Below are positions 54,958-64,000 of a stretch of 64,000 nt of DNA, piece after piece. A model generated the notes under the pieces. It saw only the letters and a list, made by a program, of their open reading frames with translations, made no database searches and was not told the DNA's origin. Position 1 is the first letter of the stretch. Every line of letters begins with the position of its first letter. This DNA is from Cellulophaga tyrosinoxydans (GTDB lineage Bacteria > Bacteroidota > Bacteroidia > Flavobacteriales > Flavobacteriaceae). The stretch covers positions 124,001 to 188,000 of the forward strand of contig NZ_FWXO01000003.1 of assembly GCF_900176415.1 (NCBI RefSeq), given 5' to 3'. Both the position numbers and the translations under genes were made by a program.

Positions 54958-57930
54958 TTATTCATTTTCTAAACCTTCTTGCGTCTTCTTATTTAAGGTA
55001 TCGAACATTATAGGAGTTGCGATAAATAATGAAGAATAGGTACCAACTACAATACCCACTATCATTGCGAACATAAATCCGCGTAATGAATCTCCACCGA
55101 AAGCAAAAATTGCTACAAGTACAACTATAGTTGTTAAAGAAGTATTTAATGTTCTTCCTAAGGTACTATTTAAAGCCATATTGGTGTTTTCACCAGCCTT
55201 CCAACCTCTTTCCGCCACGATCTCTCTAATACGGTCAAAAACAATTACAGTATCGTTTAATGAATACCCAATTACTGTAAGTATTGCTGCTATGAATGCT
55301 TGATCTATTTCCATATTAAATGGCATTAGTTTACCAAATACAGAGAATACTCCCAATACTACCAATACATCATGGAATACCGCAGCAACAGCTCCTAGAG
55401 AGAATTGCCATTTACGGAATCGGAAAAGTATATATAAGAATACCACCGCTAAAGAACCGATAATAGCCCAAAATGCATTGTTCTTAATATCGTCAGCTAT
55501 TGTAGGACCTACTTTCGTAGATTTCATTATACCTACAGCTTTAGTATCACTAGCAACTGTAAACTCATCATAAGTAATACCATCTGGTAAATACTTTTGT
55601 ATTGTAGAAAATAATTTTTGTTGAATTTCACTATCAACCTCAATACCTTCAACATCAACCTTATAAGGAGTAGTAATCATTACCTGGTTGTTATCACCAA
55701 AAGTTTTAACATTAGTACCACTACCAAAGACTACGTTCAATTCAGAAGCCATTTCAGAAGGGTTCACCGGTTGCTCAAAACGAACCTGATAAGATCTACC
55801 ACCCACAAAGTCTACCCCTTGTTGTAAACCTGGACCTAATATCAATGAATACAAACCAATAAGTAATAATACCGAAGAAAACACATAAGCAATCTTTCTT
55901 TTTGACAAGAAATCGATATTAATATTCTTAAATAAATTCTTTGTTAATCCTGTAGAGAAATCTAGTCTTCTTTCTTTAGCAGATAAATACCAATCTATTA
56001 GTAAACGTGTTACAAATATGGCAGTAAACAATGAAGTTAATATACCTATGATTAACGTAGTTGCAAAACCTTTTATAGGTCCTGTTCCAAAAATGAAAAG
56101 GATAATAGCTGTTAAACCAGTAGTAATGTTGGCATCTAAAATAGAAGACAATGCATTATTAAAACCATCTGCTACTGCTAACGATTTGCCTTTGCCTTTT
56201 GCTATTTCTTCTTTAATACGTTCATATATAATTACGTTCGCATCTACTGCCATACCTATGGTTAAAACGATACCCGCAATACCAGGTAAAGTTAAAACAG
56301 CTTTGATACTTGTTAATACACCAAATATTAATAAAATATTGAATAATAAAGCAATATCAGCAAATACCCCTGCTCTACCGTAATAGAATATCATCCATGC
56401 CAAAACAATAATCATTGCAATGGCAAAAGAATTAAATCCACTATCAATTGCTTCTTGACCTAATGATGGTCCAACAATTTCAGATTGTACAATTTCAGCT
56501 CTTGCTGGTAATTTACCTGCTCTTAAAACGTTAGCAATATCTTTAGTTTCATTTATAGTAAATGAACCTGTTATTTCTGAACGTCCACCTGAAATACCTC
56601 CTACTTGAGAAACACCAGGAGCTGTATATACTTTATTATCAAGCACAATAGCTATACCCGTTCCATTTAAGTTAGCATCATTGGTAAGTTTTTGCCATTC
56701 TTTAGCCCCTTTAGTATTCATACTCATACTAACAGCAGGTCTACCGCGAGGATCAAAATCATCACGAGCATCACTCACAACATCGCCACTAATTCTTGGT
56801 ACTCCAGCTCTATTAGATTTTAAAGCATACAATCCAACAATTTCAGATCCCTCAGTTGGTCTTTCCCATAAGAATTTTACAAACTGTAATTCTTTAGGTA
56901 CCAATCTGCGAATTTCTGGCATATTTAAATAAGCACTGATTTGCGCAGTATCTTTAGTCGATGCGCTTATAAATGAATAATTACCTGTATTTGCAGGAAT
57001 CAATAATTTTATTAATGGATTTACTTCGCTAGCAAAATCGATAGAATCTTGAGCTACATCAGATAATAAAGAATCAATTTCAGATTCTGGTTTCGCTACA
57101 GTCTCAGGCTTATCAACCTCTACTAATGTTTTAAGCTTTTCATTAGCTTCAAAAATAAACTGATTTAAATACTGATTATCAGATCTATAGGTTTCCCAAA
57201 ATTCCAATTGCGCAGTACTAGAAAGCAATTCTTGCGCTCTAGCAATGTCTTTAGCTCCTGGTAATTCAACTAAAATTCTTCCCGAAGTTCCTTCTCTTTG
57301 AATATTAGGTTGAGTAACACCAAAACCATCAATACGCTCTCTTAAAACCTCAAAAGCTGAAACAACAGATTCATCAATTTTGGTTCTAATTATAGGTTTT
57401 ACTTGATCGTCAGTCATTTGAAAATTAACCACATCACTTAAACCTTTATTAGCAAAGATCTCTGGTGAAGCTAATTTCGTATCTCCTTTTATTTTATCAA
57501 AAGCATCAAAAAACAGGTCAACATAAGTATCACTACTATTTTTTGAAGCAGCATCAGCATCAGCTAAAGCTTTATTAAAAATAGGGTTTGAAGTATTGTT
57601 TGCTAAGCCTTTCAAAATATCTTTTACTGATATTTGTAAGGTTACGTTGATACCTCCTTTTAAATCCAATCCTTTGTTAAGTTCTTTCTTTTTAGCATCG
57701 TTATAGCTAGTAAAACCTAAAATAGATTGTTCACCGATAGAATCAAGATATCTTATTTCAGATTCTTTTCTTTTTTCGATATAATCATTTGTACCACTAG
57801 AAATAGTGTTTACGGCATTTTCAGCTGCTTTCTTTTCTACATTATTCGCAATGAACGTGTAAGACAATTGGTAAATACTCACCAATCCAAACAAAAAAGC
57901 GAAAAGCTTTATAAGTCCTTTATTCTGCAT
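54958..57930 (-). CDS. secDF: Fused protein translocase SecDF
   Basis: Auxiliary Sec component that pulls proteins across the inner membrane using the proton gradient. The 990 residues are a SecD-SecF fusion, the common Bacteroidota form. SecD part (1-about 650): N-terminal helix, 'LDLKGGINVTLQISV', periplasmic P1 domain, 'EITGSFTINETKDIANVLRAGKLPARAEI', then six helices including 'GMAVDANVIIYERIKEE' with the Asp of the proton path. SecF part: 'GVDFVGGRSYQVRF', and 'TVIGYSLNDTVIVFDRIRE'. The gene is alone and leftward, with its own promoter. Confidence 0.97.
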   Translation of the reverse strand: MQNKGLIKLFAFLFGLVSIYQLSYTFIANNVEKKAAENAVNTISSGTNDYIEKRKESEIRYLDSIGEQSILGFTSYNDAKKKELNKGLDLKGGINVTLQISVKDILKGLANNTSNPIFNKALADADAASKNSSDTYVDLFFDAFDKIKGDTKLASPEIFANKGLSDVVNFQMTDDQVKPIIRTKIDESVVSAFEVLRERIDGFGVTQPNIQREGTSGRILVELPGAKDIARAQELLSSTAQLEFWETYRSDNQYLNQFIFEANEKLKTLVEVDKPETVAKPESEIDSLLSDVAQDSIDFASEVNPLIKLLIPANTGNYSFISASTKDTAQISAYLNMPEIRRLVPKELQFVKFLWERPTEGSEIVGLYALKSNRAGVPRISGDVVSDARDDFDPRGRPAVSMSMNTKGAKEWQKLTNDANLNGTGIAIVLDNKVYTAPGVSQVGGISGGRSEITGSFTINETKDIANVLRAGKLPARAEIVQSEIVGPSLGQEAIDSGFNSFAIAMIIVLAWMIFYYGRAGVFADIALLFNILLIFGVLTSIKAVLTLPGIAGIVLTIGMAVDANVIIYERIKEEIAKGKGKSLAVADGFNNALSSILDANITTGLTAIILFIFGTGPIKGFATTLIIGILTSLFTAIFVTRLLIDWYLSAKERRLDFSTGLTKNLFKNINIDFLSKRKIAYVFSSVLLLIGLYSLILGPGLQQGVDFVGGRSYQVRFEQPVNPSEMASELNVVFGSGTNVKTFGDNNQVMITTPYKVDVEGIEVDSEIQQKLFSTIQKYLPDGITYDEFTVASDTKAVGIMKSTKVGPTIADDIKNNAFWAIIGSLAVVFLYILFRFRKWQFSLGAVAAVFHDVLVVLGVFSVFGKLMPFNMEIDQAFIAAILTVIGYSLNDTVIVFDRIREIVAERGWKAGENTNMALNSTLGRTLNTSLTTIVVLVAIFAFGGDSLRGFMFAMIVGIVVGTYSSLFIATPIMFDTLNKKTQEGLENE

Positions 57931-57969
57931 TAGTTACTATATTAATTTCTGGTTTTTTTTGTAAGCGTG

Positions 57970-58000
57970 CAAATATATCATTTAAGATAGGAATTGACAA
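57970..58000 (-). promoter_or_regulatory. Promoter of secDF
   Basis: Minus-strand TATATTTG (57977-57970) with TTG (58000-57998) and a 20-base spacer, 40 bp upstream of the secDF ATG. Confidence 0.65.
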
Positions 58001-58021
58001 TATATTTTTACATTTATAAAC

Positions 58022-58052
58022 AAGGGCAGTTATCAAAATGACTACTGCCCTT
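58022..58052 (-). terminator. Terminator after mdh
   Basis: Stem AAGGGCAGT / ACTGCCCTT with a 13-base loop, followed on the minus strand by TTGTTTATAAA, 24 bp after the mdh stop. The T-run is interrupted, so strength is uncertain. Confidence 0.6.
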
Positions 58053-58075
58053 ATTAATTTGATGAATTATTGGTA

Positions 58076-59002
58076 TTAAAACTCCAATAAATTGTTTGTT
58101 TTCTTAACACCTTCAGCACTTTCTTGCATTTTTGCTTTATCTGCAGCGCTTAATGGAATGTTCACTATTTTTTCAATACCGTCTTTTCCTAAAATTACAG
58201 GAACACCTATGCAGATATCATTTAAGTCATATTCCCCTTCTAAATAAGTAGAACAAGGGAACATTTTCTTTTGATCGCAAGCAATTGCCTGAACCATGCT
58301 AGACACTGCTGCGCCTGGAGCATACCAAGCACTTGTGCCTAATAATTTTGTTAAAGTAGCACCACCAACTTTAGTATCTTCCGCAACTTGACTTAATCTT
58401 TCTTCAGATAAAAATTCTGATACTTTTATACTATTACGTGTTGCATGTCCTGTCAAAGGCACCATTCCTGTATCACTATGACCACCTATTACCATTCCAT
58501 CAACGTCTGAAATAGGTGCTTCTAATGCCTCAGCTAAACGGTATTTAAAACGTGCGCTATCTAAAGCACCACCCATACCAATTATTTTGTTTTTTGCCAA
58601 TCCAGTAGTCTTATGCACTAGATAAGTCATTGTATCCATAGGATTACTAACAACTATTAAAATTACATTAGGCGAGTGTTTAATTAGGCTAGTAGCTACA
58701 GTTTTTACGATACCTGCGTTTATACCTATTAACTCTTCTCTTGTCATTCCTGGTTTACGAGGAATACCTGAAGTAATAACCGCTACATCACTACCGGCAG
58801 TTGCAGAATAATCATTTGTAATACCTGTTATTTTAGTATCAAAACCATTTAATGATGCCGTTTGCATTAAATCCATCGCCTTACCTTCTGCGAAGCCTTC
58901 TTTAATATCTAATAATACAACTTCTGATGCAAAATTCTTTATAGCGATGTATTCAGCACAACTTGCGCCAACAGCACCTGCTCCTACTACTGTTACTTTC
59001 AT
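58076..59002 (-). CDS. mdh: Malate dehydrogenase (LDH-like type)
   Basis: NAD-dependent oxidation of malate to oxaloacetate in the TCA cycle. The 308 residues have the Rossmann motif 'VTVVGAGAVGASCAEYIA', the substrate loop 'GIPRKPGMTREELI' whose Arg marks a malate rather than lactate dehydrogenase, 'VVSNPMDTMTYL', and the catalytic His in 'MVIGGHSDTGMVPL'. The C-terminal 'NDICIGVPVILGKDGIEKIV' is typical. It has its own promoter and terminator. Confidence 0.97.
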   Translation of the reverse strand: MKVTVVGAGAVGASCAEYIAIKNFASEVVLLDIKEGFAEGKAMDLMQTASLNGFDTKITGITNDYSATAGSDVAVITSGIPRKPGMTREELIGINAGIVKTVATSLIKHSPNVILIVVSNPMDTMTYLVHKTTGLAKNKIIGMGGALDSARFKYRLAEALEAPISDVDGMVIGGHSDTGMVPLTGHATRNSIKVSEFLSEERLSQVAEDTKVGGATLTKLLGTSAWYAPGAAVSSMVQAIACDQKKMFPCSTYLEGEYDLNDICIGVPVILGKDGIEKIVNIPLSAADKAKMQESAEGVKKTNNLLEF

Positions 59003-59036
59003 TTTATATGATTTTAAATTTGATTTTATATTGGCG

Positions 59037-59044
59037 CAAAAATA
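59037..59044 (-). promoter_or_regulatory. Promoter (-7) of mdh
   Basis: Minus-strand TATTTTTG matches TAnnTTTG, 35 bp upstream of the mdh ATG. No TTG at the expected spacing. Confidence 0.5.
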
Positions 59045-59249
59045 CTGAATTTAAATAGAAAAATGACGGTGATTTTCAACTTTTAAATTCTCTTTTTGTT
59101 AATTTTTTAAGGAAAAATTATTTCTTATTATGTTAAAAAAAAGGCCCATTCAACGAAAACATTAAGGCATTTGAACCATTGGTCGAAAAAACAACCCTAA
59201 AACCATTCATCTTTATTAAGTTTACCGTCCCAAATTAAACCTACTTAGT

Positions 59250-59612
59250 ATGAAAAAGTACTCCCCACTTTTGATGCTTTGCGCTATACTTGTTTTTGCA
59301 AGTTGCTCAAAGCCAGCAACAAACAATGATCCAGTTATTGGAATATGGGTCAACACAATCTCTAACAATTCTATTGATCAAAAAAATGTCCAAACAGAAT
59401 ATGAATGGATTTTTAATGACGCCTACTTAGGAAGATTTCATCAATATGAAAATAATGTTATTACAGCGCAAACTGATTTCAGTTGGAAAAAAGAAAATGG
59501 AATTTACACCATTTCATATCCAGGCTTAGAAAAATCTGATGATGTTGTGACATTGGTTTCAAATACTTTTTTACAAAATAGCAATGGCGAAATTGTAGCC
59601 GAAAGAGAATAA
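59250..59612 (+). CDS. Small hypothetical lipoprotein
   Basis: Not recognised. Lipobox 'ILVFASC' makes Cys19 the lipid anchor. The mature 100 residues contain 'IGIWVNTISNNSIDQKNVQTEYEWIFND' and 'FSWKKENGIYTISYPG', a pattern reminiscent of small lipocalin-like beta-barrels, but the match is only by impression. It stands alone with an intrinsic terminator directly after it. Confidence 0.65.
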   Translation: MKKYSPLLMLCAILVFASCSKPATNNDPVIGIWVNTISNNSIDQKNVQTEYEWIFNDAYLGRFHQYENNVITAQTDFSWKKENGIYTISYPGLEKSDDVVTLVSNTFLQNSNGEIVAERE

Positions 59613-59640
59613 AATCAATAAAATAAAAAGTAAACCTTAA

Positions 59641-59663
59641 GCCACCTTGTCAAGGTGGCTTTT
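59641..59663 (+). terminator. Rho-independent terminator after the small lipoprotein
   Basis: Perfect 8-bp GC-rich stem GCCACCTT / AAGGTGGC with a 3-base loop and TTTT, 28 bp after the stop codon. Confidence 0.85.
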
Positions 59664-59701
59664 GTGTTTATAAGGGGCATATAAATTGTTGGCAGAAAGG
59701 C

Positions 59702-59720
59702 AAAAAAAAAAAAAAAAAAA
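59702..59720. repeat. Poly(A) tract of 19 bases
   Basis: An uninterrupted run of 19 A (T on the minus strand) in the 124-bp gap between the lipoprotein terminator and the stop codon of the DJ-1-like gene. It is the longest homopolymer noticed in the window. Confidence 0.95.
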
Positions 59721-59787
59721 CACTAGCGCAATGAAGCTCTATATTCAACATTGCATATTTACTAGTATAAAGTAAAGATTATGCTTA

Positions 59788-60588
59788 TTATTTTTTTTCA
59801 AATTCTAAATATTCCCTAAGCGCTGCTAAAAAAAGAGTATTAAATTTTTTACTTGAAAAAGGATTTTGGCTGGTGATTAAATTTCTATCCTTAATCGCAA
59901 AATTTGATTTAGGTAAACCACTTCTATATTTTAATCCTAGTTTTCTTAAGCGTTTCGCAATTTTTCTAATTTTTGGTTTACCTTTCATTATAAATTTTTC
60001 AATAACAATTTCTTCCATAGTCGATACAGCATTAACTTTATAACCTAAATATGGGTTTTCTGCTACTGGAATTGTTAATAAAAGGCTAGGTGCATGACAA
60101 ATAAGTCCTGTAGGTTTGTTATTTGCTGCAAATTGTTTTAAAAGAATTGGAATATTTCTACTATCCATTAAATCTATCATTAAACCTTGCCCTCCAGGAA
60201 TTATCATTCCAATATAATTATTGTGATTTTCAATGGCTTTTTCAAGCGTTATTGGGTTATTAAAACCACTATCTGTTTTAATATATTTTATCGCTTCTAC
60301 CTTAATATCTAAATTGTTCTTCCAATATTTATCGTTTATACTTTCTTCATCTATTGATACAATAATTCCGTTTGGAGTTGCAATATCCACTGCATAGCCG
60401 TTTTTTAAAACAGATCTGTAAGCCAAATAAAATTCGTTTAAAAAGACTCCTGTTTGTCTTAATTTTTGTCCCTTATTAAGTTCCAAAGTGTCAGCGGTAC
60501 TCAAAATAAAAAGTATTTTTTTACTTTGAGCACAAAGAGTTACGTTGGTTATTATCGTAAATGTGATCATTAAAATTATTGATTTCAT
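59788..60588 (-). CDS. Exported DJ-1/PfpI family protein
   Basis: DJ-1/PfpI superfamily member of the Hsp31/type-1 glutamine-amidotransferase-like group. An N-terminal signal peptide (MKSIILMITFTIITNVTLCAQ) predicts export, unusual because most relatives are cytoplasmic. The putative nucleophile is Cys164 in 'GLICHAPSLL', with His165 beside it, and Glu52 in 'TGVFLNEFYLAY' corresponds to the conserved acid. 'GMIIPGGQGLMIDLMD' is the glycine loop. The family includes chaperones, glyoxalases and proteases, so activity is not decided. It follows the Rid-family gene by 6 bp. Confidence 0.83.
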   Translation of the reverse strand: MKSIILMITFTIITNVTLCAQSKKILFILSTADTLELNKGQKLRQTGVFLNEFYLAYRSVLKNGYAVDIATPNGIIVSIDEESINDKYWKNNLDIKVEAIKYIKTDSGFNNPITLEKAIENHNNYIGMIIPGGQGLMIDLMDSRNIPILLKQFAANNKPTGLICHAPSLLLTIPVAENPYLGYKVNAVSTMEEIVIEKFIMKGKPKIRKIAKRLRKLGLKYRSGLPKSNFAIKDRNLITSQNPFSSKKFNTLFLAALREYLEFEKK

Positions 60589-60594
60589 TATAAT

Positions 60595-61008
60595 TTATTT
60601 AGCGGCGATAATTTCAATTTCTATTAAACAATTTGGTGCTGTTGCCAATAGTGGTAAAGGAATAATTGAGCTAGCTGGCAAATATTCCGCATGCCATTCT
60701 TTAGAAGCAACATCAATTAACACTTGTTTTTTCTCCATTGTAAAATCTACTATATAGACAGTTTGCTTCACAACATCATTTATTGATAGTTTTGCTGCAT
60801 TTAGGGCGGTTTTGATATTAATTACTGTTTGACGTACTTGCTTTTCAAAATCAATTGAAACTAGTTGACCATTTACGTCTGATGCCCATTGTCCTGAAAA
60901 GTAATAGAGAGATTTCCCTTCCGGTATTTTTGCAATGTGAGAAAACCCGTAATTACTAGGATTAAATAGGGCTGTTGGATTGATAAATGTATTCTTGTTG
61001 TGATCCAT
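60595..61008 (-). CDS. RidA/YjgF/YER057c family protein lacking the deaminase Arg
   Basis: Small trimeric-type Rid fold protein of 137 residues: 'SLYYFSGQWASDVNGQLV', 'FEKQVRQTVINIKTALNAA', 'DVVKQTVYIVDF' and 'CLIEIEIIAAK' give the family pattern. True RidA 2-iminobutanoate deaminases have an essential Arg before the last strand in an R-x-x-V-E-V context. Here the corresponding sequence is 'LPLLATAPNCLIEIE' without Arg, as in non-archetypal Rid subfamilies, so imine deamination is doubtful. It is the middle gene of a leftward Crp/Fnr-Rid-DJ-1 cluster. Confidence 0.82.
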   Translation of the reverse strand: MDHNKNTFINPTALFNPSNYGFSHIAKIPEGKSLYYFSGQWASDVNGQLVSIDFEKQVRQTVINIKTALNAAKLSINDVVKQTVYIVDFTMEKKQVLIDVASKEWHAEYLPASSIIPLPLLATAPNCLIEIEIIAAK

Positions 61009-61062
61009 AATAGTATTGTTATATTTGAATCACAAAGAAAATGGCTTTGCTATAACCCAGCA

Positions 61063-61076
61063 TTTACATATGTAAA
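61063..61076. promoter_or_regulatory. Perfect 14-bp palindrome upstream of the Rid-family gene
   Basis: TTTACATATGTAAA is a perfect palindrome centred 61 bp before the Rid ATG, in the 73-bp gap after the Crp/Fnr gene. The minus-strand TTTCTTTG (61040-61033), one mismatch from the -7 consensus, lies between it and the ATG. This geometry suits a Crp/Fnr-type dimer site overlapping the -33 region. Confidence 0.45.
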
Positions 61077-61081
61077 GAAAA

Positions 61082-61657
61082 CTAAGCTTTAGTATTATAT
61101 CTTCTAATACGACTAAGTTGAGTTGGTGTTATACCCAGATAAGATGCTATGTGATATTGAGGTATTAATTGCTCTAATTGCGGATATTCTTTCTGAAAAA
61201 TTGCATAGCGTTCATTAGCTTCTAACAAAACTATGTCGACTTCACGCTTTTCTTTATCCACAAAATAGCCCTCAGCAATCTTTCTCAAAAGCCTTTCCAA
61301 ATCTTGATGTTTATCTAACAAACTAGTAAGCTCATTAAAGTCTCCTATAACCAATTCACAATCCGTTAAAGCCTGTTGGTTTATTTTATTGGGTTGCTGA
61401 GACACCAATGAAGAATAACCTCCAACCATACTGTTTTGCACAAAAAAGTGTTTATTATATTCCGCCCCTTTATTATTTCTATAAAAAGCCCGAATAACAC
61501 CACTTCTTAGATATCCGAATTTTTTTGCAATTTCATTTTCCTTAACGAAATACTCTCCTTTTTTTAAAGAATGTTCGTTGAAAATATTTTTTAACACCTC
61601 CCAGGTAGCCTTATTAATTGGAGAAATAGCATTAAAATAATCGTAAATATCTTTCAT
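61082..61657 (-). CDS. Crp/Fnr-family transcriptional regulator
   Basis: Cyclic-nucleotide-binding-like regulator of 191 residues. The beta-roll spans about 20-120 ('LKKGEYFVKENEIAKKFGYLRSGVIRAFY'), and a C-terminal helix-turn-helix is at about 165-188 ('YHIASYLGITPTQLSRIRR'). There is no Cys cluster for an iron-sulfur centre, and the residues for cAMP binding are not evident, so the signal is unknown. It is first in a leftward group with the Rid and DJ-1 genes; the 73-bp gap carries a perfect palindrome. Confidence 0.88.
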   Translation of the reverse strand: MKDIYDYFNAISPINKATWEVLKNIFNEHSLKKGEYFVKENEIAKKFGYLRSGVIRAFYRNNKGAEYNKHFFVQNSMVGGYSSLVSQQPNKINQQALTDCELVIGDFNELTSLLDKHQDLERLLRKIAEGYFVDKEKREVDIVLLEANERYAIFQKEYPQLEQLIPQYHIASYLGITPTQLSRIRRYNTKA

Positions 61658-61869
61658 TATATTTTATATACTAATACACAAATAACTATTATAGTTAGTA
61701 AAAATAAGCATATGAAACTACAAAATAGTTTTATTCCAACTTATGTAAAGGCGAATAGAAAAAATGGCAATAAACTTTGGTTTACCTCTTTAAGAAATTA
61801 AGTGAATCTAGTGCCAACCAAAATATAAACAAGATCGCAGTAAAAAATAGTATTGAATAGTAGAAACAA

Positions 61870-61892
61870 AAAAGCCACCTTAAATAGGTGGC
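61870..61892 (-). terminator. Rho-independent terminator after the DUF6588-like gene
   Basis: Stem GCCACCT / AGGTGGC with a 5-base loop; the minus strand continues TTTTTTG. It lies 22 bp after the stop codon. The stem resembles the terminator at 59641. Confidence 0.85.
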
Positions 61893-61913
61893 TATATAGT
61901 ATATAAAAATTAA

Positions 61914-62924
61914 TTATCTAAACCCAAAATTTATACCAAATGATAAACTATTAAATGCTGCAATGGTATAATCTGCATGTAATCTAAAAAATCCAAGTTT
62001 TAATTTAGTTCCTACATTAGCGGTAACACCATTAACCTCTCTAGTTAAACTAAAAGGATCTTCCACACTTGGCGATGTTATAAAGCCACTTTCATAAGTT
62101 CCTAAAAAATCTGTGGTAGATTTTCCTTTTAAATACCCTATTCCTCCATAAAAATTAATCACCGGTAATTTTGTAGATACTACTGCTTGAAATGTCCAAG
62201 TGTTCATAGTCATTTCTATTCTTTGATCCTGACCTGCTATGACACCAGTATCTGTAAAATCATAAGAACCATCTAAGTGCGTATACCCTATGACACCAGA
62301 TATAGCTACAGGCCATATTTTTTCTGCAGGTAATAAACTGGTTAATTCATGCTGTAAACCAACTCCATAAAATCCTACGGAAACATCATCTGTATCTACC
62401 TTAGGCAAGAATCTAGCTTTTAATTCTATCCCCTTTATTAGCCCCACACTCGCTTGTATAAATGCTGATGGAACAAAATTTATACCTTCCCCAGATAAAC
62501 CTGATGGGAGTTCAAATTCTTCCCTTTGTGTTATTCCTGGAGCAATTTCACCTTCTACAAAAACTCTAATACCTTCCAAATCACCTAAAGCAGATGCAAC
62601 CACATTTGAAGCGCTACCATCTACAAATTGCAGATTCTCGTAATCTGCAGTATTTAATACAAAGGTTTTTTTATCATCCTTATTCTTAAAATTTGCCATA
62701 TTACCGATTATTGAAATCTCAAAACCACCTAATGGCTTAGCTTTTCCTGAATTATACCATCCATTTGAAATACTGTATAGTGCTCCTTCCGATAAAGGTC
62801 CGAAATAATCGTTGGTAAAACGCTCTGCATCTTCAACACCAGCAGCAAAAATATCATTAGCATTGGATTGAGCCATACTTGATAATCCTGAAATCATTAA
62901 TATAGCCAAAAAGAAATGTCTCAT
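61914..62924 (-). CDS. DUF6588-like predicted outer-membrane protein
   Basis: Secreted protein, probably a beta-barrel. An upstream in-frame ATG at 62942 exists, but ATG 62924 starts the signal peptide MRHFFLAILMISGLSSMAQ. The mature part of about 317 residues contains many alternating strands with Gly and aromatic residues ('VGFYGVGLQHELTSLLP', 'FYGGIGYLKGKSTTDF', 'LKLGFFRLHADYTIAAFNSLSFGINFGFR'), ending in Phe-Arg. Family assignment is from overall resemblance; function unknown. It sits between the Crp/Fnr gene and gyrB, both leftward, with terminators on both sides. Confidence 0.65.
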   Translation of the reverse strand: MRHFFLAILMISGLSSMAQSNANDIFAAGVEDAERFTNDYFGPLSEGALYSISNGWYNSGKAKPLGGFEISIIGNMANFKNKDDKKTFVLNTADYENLQFVDGSASNVVASALGDLEGIRVFVEGEIAPGITQREEFELPSGLSGEGINFVPSAFIQASVGLIKGIELKARFLPKVDTDDVSVGFYGVGLQHELTSLLPAEKIWPVAISGVIGYTHLDGSYDFTDTGVIAGQDQRIEMTMNTWTFQAVVSTKLPVINFYGGIGYLKGKSTTDFLGTYESGFITSPSVEDPFSLTREVNGVTANVGTKLKLGFFRLHADYTIAAFNSLSFGINFGFR

Positions 62925-62950
62925 AGTTTTATATTTTGCCATAAAACTAA

Positions 62951-62977
62951 AAAACTCGCACTAGTAGTGCGAGTTTT
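62951..62977 (-). terminator. Rho-independent terminator after gyrB
   Basis: Perfect stem CTCGCACT / AGTGCGAG with a 3-base loop and a T-run on both strands, about 22 bp after the gyrB stop codon. Confidence 0.85.
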
Positions 62978-62997
62978 TGTTGTGTAACCTATATTTT

Positions 62998-64000
<1,003 letters not shown>

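Noticed and set aside
61683-61697. TAACTAT-T-ATAGTTA palindrome before the Crp/Fnr gene
   Set aside because: All A/T except two bases and in a very AT-rich gap; differs from the palindrome before the Rid gene, so autoregulation is not supported.

Overview
The window reads as a chromosomal segment of a marine-type member of the Flavobacteriaceae (Bacteroidota). Reasons: very AT-rich coding DNA, Bacteroidota-type promoters (TAnnTTTG at -7, sometimes with TTG near -33), a SusC/SusD pair, proteins with the gliding/type IX secretion C-terminal module, a fused SecDF, a Rho factor with a large disordered insertion, and many lipoproteins. No prophage, insertion sequence, CRISPR array or recognisable defence system is visible. 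Both ends cut a gene: xylA at the left edge lacks its 3' part and gyrB at the right edge lacks its 5' part.

Positions 1-8.5 kb hold monosaccharide entry pathways. A GntR-type regulator, xylB and xylA form a leftward xylose operon. A Nudix-like regulator stands divergent to galK-galT-lacI, the Leloir galactose genes. Two half-size YeeE/YedE membrane proteins (sulfur-compound transporter family) follow.

Positions 8.5-23.6 kb are a polysaccharide utilization locus, all leftward: a triple-Y/LuxR sensor-regulator, SusC, SusD, a large surface lipoprotein of repeated glycan-binding-like domains, a GH16 lipoprotein with a PKD domain, a GH3 beta-glucosidase and a second GH16 lipoprotein. GH16 plus GH3 beside SusCD is the classic composition of a laminarin (beta-1,3-glucan) locus: surface GH16 enzymes cut the chain, SusCD imports oligosaccharides, and GH3 releases glucose.

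Positions 23.6-33.6 kb are housekeeping: the leftward set DUF1599, DoxX-like, tpiA, prmA, clpS; then folP, the c-di-AMP cyclase gene, a DUF3667 protein, an ABC exporter, truA, a phosphoesterase and a DUF4293 protein. Positions 33.7-43.3 kb carry rho, a lipoprotein plus two paralogous unknown membrane proteins, a DUF2306 protein, rpsT, two identical tRNA-Glu genes, proS, a Gly/Trp/Asn- and Ser/Arg-rich lipoprotein and a FadL-like porin. Positions 43.3-46.6 kb hold two tandem gliding-type surface proteins. Positions 46.7-54.9 kb carry folE, cysS, yidD, lgt, a DUF192 lipoprotein, an acetyltransferase, an asymmetric twin ABC ATPase and a two-component system. Positions 55-64 kb carry secDF, mdh, a small lipoprotein, a Crp/Fnr-RidA-DJ-1 cluster, a DUF6588-like protein and gyrB.

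I found no clearly undescribed system. The best candidates for a second look are the Crp/Fnr-Rid-exported DJ-1 cluster with a perfect palindrome in front of it, the ATPase with a degenerate first half, the low-complexity lipoprotein paired with a porin, the tandem unknown membrane proteins, and the uncharacterised middle domain and recently duplicated domain inside the laminarin-type locus.
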